A stretch of DNA of 64,000 nucleotides, taken from the NCBI RefSeq assembly GCF_015557635.1, contig NZ_JADNOP010000001.1:285582-349581 (forward strand). The letters run 5' to 3'. The position numbers and the translations under genes were made by a program. The notes beneath the pieces were generated by a model. That model was given only the letters and a program-made list of their open reading frames with translations, did not search any database and had not been told where the DNA came from. Position 1 is the first letter of the stretch, and every line of letters begins with the position of its first letter. The stretch is from Fusicatenibacter saccharivorans (GTDB lineage: Bacteria; Bacillota; Clostridia; Lachnospirales; Lachnospiraceae). This document shows, in pieces, positions 61,369 through 64,000 of the stretch.

Positions 61369-61412
61369 AAAAAATCTCTGTCGGAAGTTCAGACTCCTGA
61401 CAGAGATTTTTT
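61369..61412. terminator. Bidirectional terminator after lysC
   Basis: Stem AAAAAATCTCTGTC(g)GGA/TCc(t)GACAGAGATTTTTT, about 10 bases after the lysC stop on the minus strand. Confidence 0.85.
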
Positions 61413-61423
61413 ATAGATTCATT

Positions 61424-62743
61424 TTAGATCTGCGCTACGACAAAGATATCATAAATTGCTTTGATTGCTGTTTCAAAGTCGCGGTTTTCAACGCCAATGA
61501 TGATGTTGAGCTCGCTGGAACCCTGATCGATCATCTTAACGTTGACGTGTGCATGCGCCAGTGCAGAGAAAATCCTTCCGGCTGTGCCTCTCGTTCTTCT
61601 CATGCCGCGGCCTACAACAGCGATCAGCGCCAGATCGGATTCAAGATCAATAGAATCCGGCTGTACGGCACGATGCAGTCCTGCGATAACCTGCTGTTCT
61701 TTTGCTGCAAACTCACTCTGATGAACAAATACCGTCATGGTATCGATGCCGGACGGCATATGCTCAAAGGAAAGATTGTTGTCCTCAAAAACACCGAGCA
61801 CTTTTCTGCCAAAGCCGATCTCGGTATTCATCATGCTCTTCTCAACCGTGATGGATGCAAAGCCTTTCTTTCCGGCGATACCGGTGATGGTGAATTTCGG
61901 TTTGCTGCAGGTATTCTCCACGATCATGGTTCCCGGATCCTGCGGTGCGTTGGTGTTCAGCACGTGGATCGGGATTCCCTCCTGACGGAGTGGGAAGATG
62001 GAGTCCTCATGAAGGACGGTAGCTCCCATGTAGGAAAGCTCACGCAGCTCACGGTAGGTAATGGTGGAAATGACTTCCGGATCCTTGACGATACGCGGAT
62101 CGGTTACCAGGAAACCGGAAACATCGGTCCAGTTCTCGTAGATGTCAGCGTGTACGGCCTTTGCCACGATGGAACCAGTGATATCGGATCCGCCGCGGGA
62201 GAAGGTTTTTACGCTTCCGTCCGGTTTTGCGCCGTAGAATCCAGGAACGACTGCGTTATCCAGATCTTTTAAACGCTCGGAGAGCACTTCGTCAGTCTTG
62301 TCTGCAAGGAAGTTTCCGTTCTCATCGAAGCAGATCACTTCTGCAGAATCAATATACGTATATCCCAGATAATTTGCCATCACGATACCGTTCAGGTACT
62401 CTCCGCGGGATGCGGCGTAGTCCTCTCCGGCTGCTGCGGCAAAGTTTTCTGCGATTTTTTCAAATTCCGGGGAAAGATCCAGGCTGAGGTTCAGACCGTC
62501 GATGATCTCCTGATATCTCGCTTTGATGTTCTGCAGTTTCTTCTTGAAATCTCTTCCAGCAACTGCAGTGCGATAGCAGTCATACAGCATATCGGTTACT
62601 TTCGTATCAGCAGAATTTCGTTTTCCAGGAGCGGAAGGTACCACGTATCTTCTTCCCTCATCTGCGCGGATGATGTCTCCGACCTTCTTAAACTGCTCTG
62701 CGCTCGCGAGGGAACTGCCGCCGAATTTTACTACTTTCTTCAT
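61424..62743 (-). CDS. lysC: Aspartate kinase
   Basis: Phosphorylates aspartate at the head of lysine, threonine and methionine synthesis. The 439-residue monofunctional enzyme has KFGGSSLAS (6-14), the catalytic FSRGGSDITGSIVA (about 183-196), the DPRIV motif, and two C-terminal ACT domains (about 300-439; VEKSMMNTEIGFG and GMRRTRGTAGRIFSALA). It starts at ATG 62743 behind GGAG. Its leader is only about 80 bases, too short for a lysine riboswitch, so transcriptional control is not visible. Confidence 0.97.
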   Translation of the reverse strand: MKKVVKFGGSSLASAEQFKKVGDIIRADEGRRYVVPSAPGKRNSADTKVTDMLYDCYRTAVAGRDFKKKLQNIKARYQEIIDGLNLSLDLSPEFEKIAENFAAAAGEDYAASRGEYLNGIVMANYLGYTYIDSAEVICFDENGNFLADKTDEVLSERLKDLDNAVVPGFYGAKPDGSVKTFSRGGSDITGSIVAKAVHADIYENWTDVSGFLVTDPRIVKDPEVISTITYRELRELSYMGATVLHEDSIFPLRQEGIPIHVLNTNAPQDPGTMIVENTCSKPKFTITGIAGKKGFASITVEKSMMNTEIGFGRKVLGVFEDNNLSFEHMPSGIDTMTVFVHQSEFAAKEQQVIAGLHRAVQPDSIDLESDLALIAVVGRGMRRTRGTAGRIFSALAHAHVNVKMIDQGSSELNIIIGVENRDFETAIKAIYDIFVVAQI

Positions 62744-62831
62744 AATAATCTCTCCTTGCGTTCTTTTCGGATATCTTTCGAAATCTCGTTTTTCAGCCCG
62801 TCACTTTAACGTTAGAAAGCTGTTACGTACT

Positions 62832-62860
62832 AGATTAGAACAAAATCCCGTATGCGTCAA
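62832..62860 (-). promoter_or_regulatory. Promoter of lysC
   Basis: TTGACG (62860-62855), 17-base spacer, TAATCT (62837-62832) on the minus strand, just after the GH32 stop. Confidence 0.68.
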
Positions 62861-62877
62861 GAACTTTTTGGGCTGAT

Positions 62878-64000
62878 TTATTCATTCCACAGATAAATTT
62901 CCGGTTTTTTCTCCATTTCATAGGAGAATGTCTCTCCAAGCCCGTAAACTGCCTGGCTTAATACGTACTCGCCGTTGTTTGCATAGATTTCGATCATATT
63001 CGGATCCACGAAAATCTCAAGAAGATCGCCCTCTTTTAACTGCGGCGTCTCGGCATGAAGCCATCCTTTTGCACCGGATGGATAGACATCCGTGCGGTCT
63101 GCGCAGACTTTTCCGCTCTGCCGCCAGATCTTATAGCCGCCGATTTCCAGGCTCTCACCCTCTTTTAATTCGGCGCGGATCATGGCACACTCTCCGCATG
63201 CCGAAACGAGGGAATCCGTCTTTTTGCAGAATCCGTCGCGGATGGCAGGCAGAACACGGAAGTAAATATGATCGTTCTGTACATCCACCACACGCGGCAG
63301 GCAGAACATGCCTTGCCATATACCATCTACCGGTTCCGGCATCCGAAGCCATGCGATGGAAATCCGGTTTCCGTCCGCATCCGTCATGGTCTGCGGTGCA
63401 TAGAGGTCACCGCCGCAGTCCAGAAGCTGCCAGTTCTCCGGAAATTTCATTGTGCAGGTTTTTTCATCAAACTCAGGCAGCATACAGATCGCCCGATCCG
63501 CATAGCCGTCGGGGTCCTCGATCAGTTCCATCGGGGAGAATACAAAGACGCTGCGTCCGTTTACGTTAAAGAGATCCGGGCACTCCCACATCCAGCCGAG
63601 CTTCTGTTTCGTCGTCGCCTGTCCGGCCAGATGCCAGTGGGAAAGATCCTCACTCTTATAGAATAATGCCTCGCCCTTGTGATCCTTCGTCGTGCTTCCA
63701 AGCACCATATACCATGCGTCGCTTCCCTTCCAGACTTTCGGGTCACGCGTGTGCGTATTGTCGCCGATTTCCGGATCGGTGAGTGCCGGGATAACAACCT
63801 CCTTATCCCCGAAGACATCAAAATGCATACCGTCCTTCGAAGTAAGGTGAAGCTGCGCCGAGGTAAAATCCTGATCAAGGCACTGATGAATATCCTTCGG
63901 ATTTACCTGATTATAGTGAACACCCGTGTAAAAGAGATGCATCACGCCGTTCTCTTCTACTGCGCTTCCGGAAAAGCAGCCGTTCTGGTCCTCGGAAAGA
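62878..64000 (-). CDS. Glycoside hydrolase family 32 (sucrose-6-phosphate hydrolase/fructofuranosidase), 5' end outside the window
   Basis: The C-terminal 374 residues of a GH32 beta-fructosidase; the frame stays open to the right edge, so the N-terminus with the nucleophile motif WMNDPNG lies outside. The GCFSGSAVEENGVMHLFYTG region, the transition-state RDP motif (HTRDPKVW) and the acid/base glutamate (WECPDLF) are visible, followed by the beta-sandwich domain. It hydrolyses sucrose(-6-phosphate) or fructans. With no signal peptide visible, the location cannot be judged. Together with the amylosucrase-like enzyme it suggests sucrose use. Confidence 0.93.
   Translation of the reverse strand, partial: LSEDQNGCFSGSAVEENGVMHLFYTGVHYNQVNPKDIHQCLDQDFTSAQLHLTSKDGMHFDVFGDKEVVIPALTDPEIGDNTHTRDPKVWKGSDAWYMVLGSTTKDHKGEALFYKSEDLSHWHLAGQATTKQKLGWMWECPDLFNVNGRSVFVFSPMELIEDPDGYADRAICMLPEFDEKTCTMKFPENWQLLDCGGDLYAPQTMTDADGNRISIAWLRMPEPVDGIWQGMFCLPRVVDVQNDHIYFRVLPAIRDGFCKKTDSLVSACGECAMIRAELKEGESLEIGGYKIWRQSGKVCADRTDVYPSGAKGWLHAETPQLKEGDLLEIFVDPNMIEIYANNGEYVLSQAVYGLGETFSYEMEKKPEIYLWNE

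Noticed and set aside
62744-62877. Possible lysine riboswitch before lysC
   Set aside because: Promoter and start leave a leader of only about 80 bases; no lysine-box core is seen.
1-64000. CRISPR array, rRNA or tRNA genes, prophage
   Set aside because: No regularly spaced direct repeats, no tRNA-like cloverleaf with TTCGA-type arms, no rRNA sequence and no phage genes were noticed on reading the sequence; a tRNAscan and CRISPR search would confirm.

Overview
The window looks like a chromosomal segment of a strictly anaerobic, spore-forming acetogen of the Lachnospiraceae (Blautia- or Marvinbryantia-like; this placement is inferred from gene content and order, not from a search). The evidence is a nearly complete carbonyl branch of the Wood-Ljungdahl pathway, a group-B-like [FeFe] hydrogenase, SpoIVA and SpoIID-type sporulation genes, Clostridia-style AGGAGG ribosome sites, and a T-box before pheST. 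Almost every gene lies on the minus strand; the exceptions are an aldo/keto reductase, a long-form PRPP synthetase and one B12-riboswitch RNA.

Left part (1-15.2 kb): ilvN; a GH2 glycosidase; an AEC transporter coupled to an Fe-S aldo/keto reductase, preceded by a probable IS605-type relic; a phosphoglycerate-mutase-like phosphatase; pheT-pheS under a T-box; a YihY membrane protein; an amylosucrase-like GH13 enzyme whose promoter overlaps a LacI-type operator, next to its LacI regulator; and a SpoIID-like protein.

Non-coding block (15.2-17.5 kb): a strong plus-strand promoter drives a cobalamin riboswitch that is followed not by a gene but by a structured RNA and an intrinsic terminator. This RNA shares four ordered sequence blocks with a convincing 6S RNA encoded 1.4 kb away on the other strand (17187-17382). 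Between them lie galM and a 160-bp palindromic MITE-like element. A B12-riboswitch-controlled 6S-like RNA is the most unusual candidate in the window.

Acetogenesis operon (19.1-34.6 kb, minus strand): in transcription order His-rich metal-binding protein, CooT, metF, cooC, cooS (CODH), acsF/cooC2, acsB (ACS), acsD, acsC, acsE, acsV, a DUF3786 protein, fchA, folD, then a terminator. Together these reduce methenyl/methylene-THF to methyl-THF, pass the methyl group via AcsE and the corrinoid protein AcsCD, and condense it with CO from CODH on ACS to give acetyl-CoA; CooC/AcsF/CooT/His-rich protein are likely nickel-maturation factors and AcsV reactivates the corrinoid. Formyl-THF synthetase, formate dehydrogenase and metV are not in the window. 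Several junctions carry stem-loops, two of them terminator-like, which could set enzyme ratios.

Right part (34.9-64 kb): an aldo/keto reductase; a hydrogenase co-oriented with an SsuABC/NMT1-like ABC transporter; then conserved housekeeping genes: gpsA-plsY-der-DUF512, prs, pgeF-yraN-rnhB-rbgA-lepB, rplS, trmD (with a long C-terminal extension)-rimM-khpA-rpsP-ffh-ylxM, a SpoIID-like/peptidoglycan-binding protein, rseP-dxr-cdsA-uppS-frr-pyrH, an AraC fragment, lysC, and a GH32 sucrose hydrolase that runs off the right edge.
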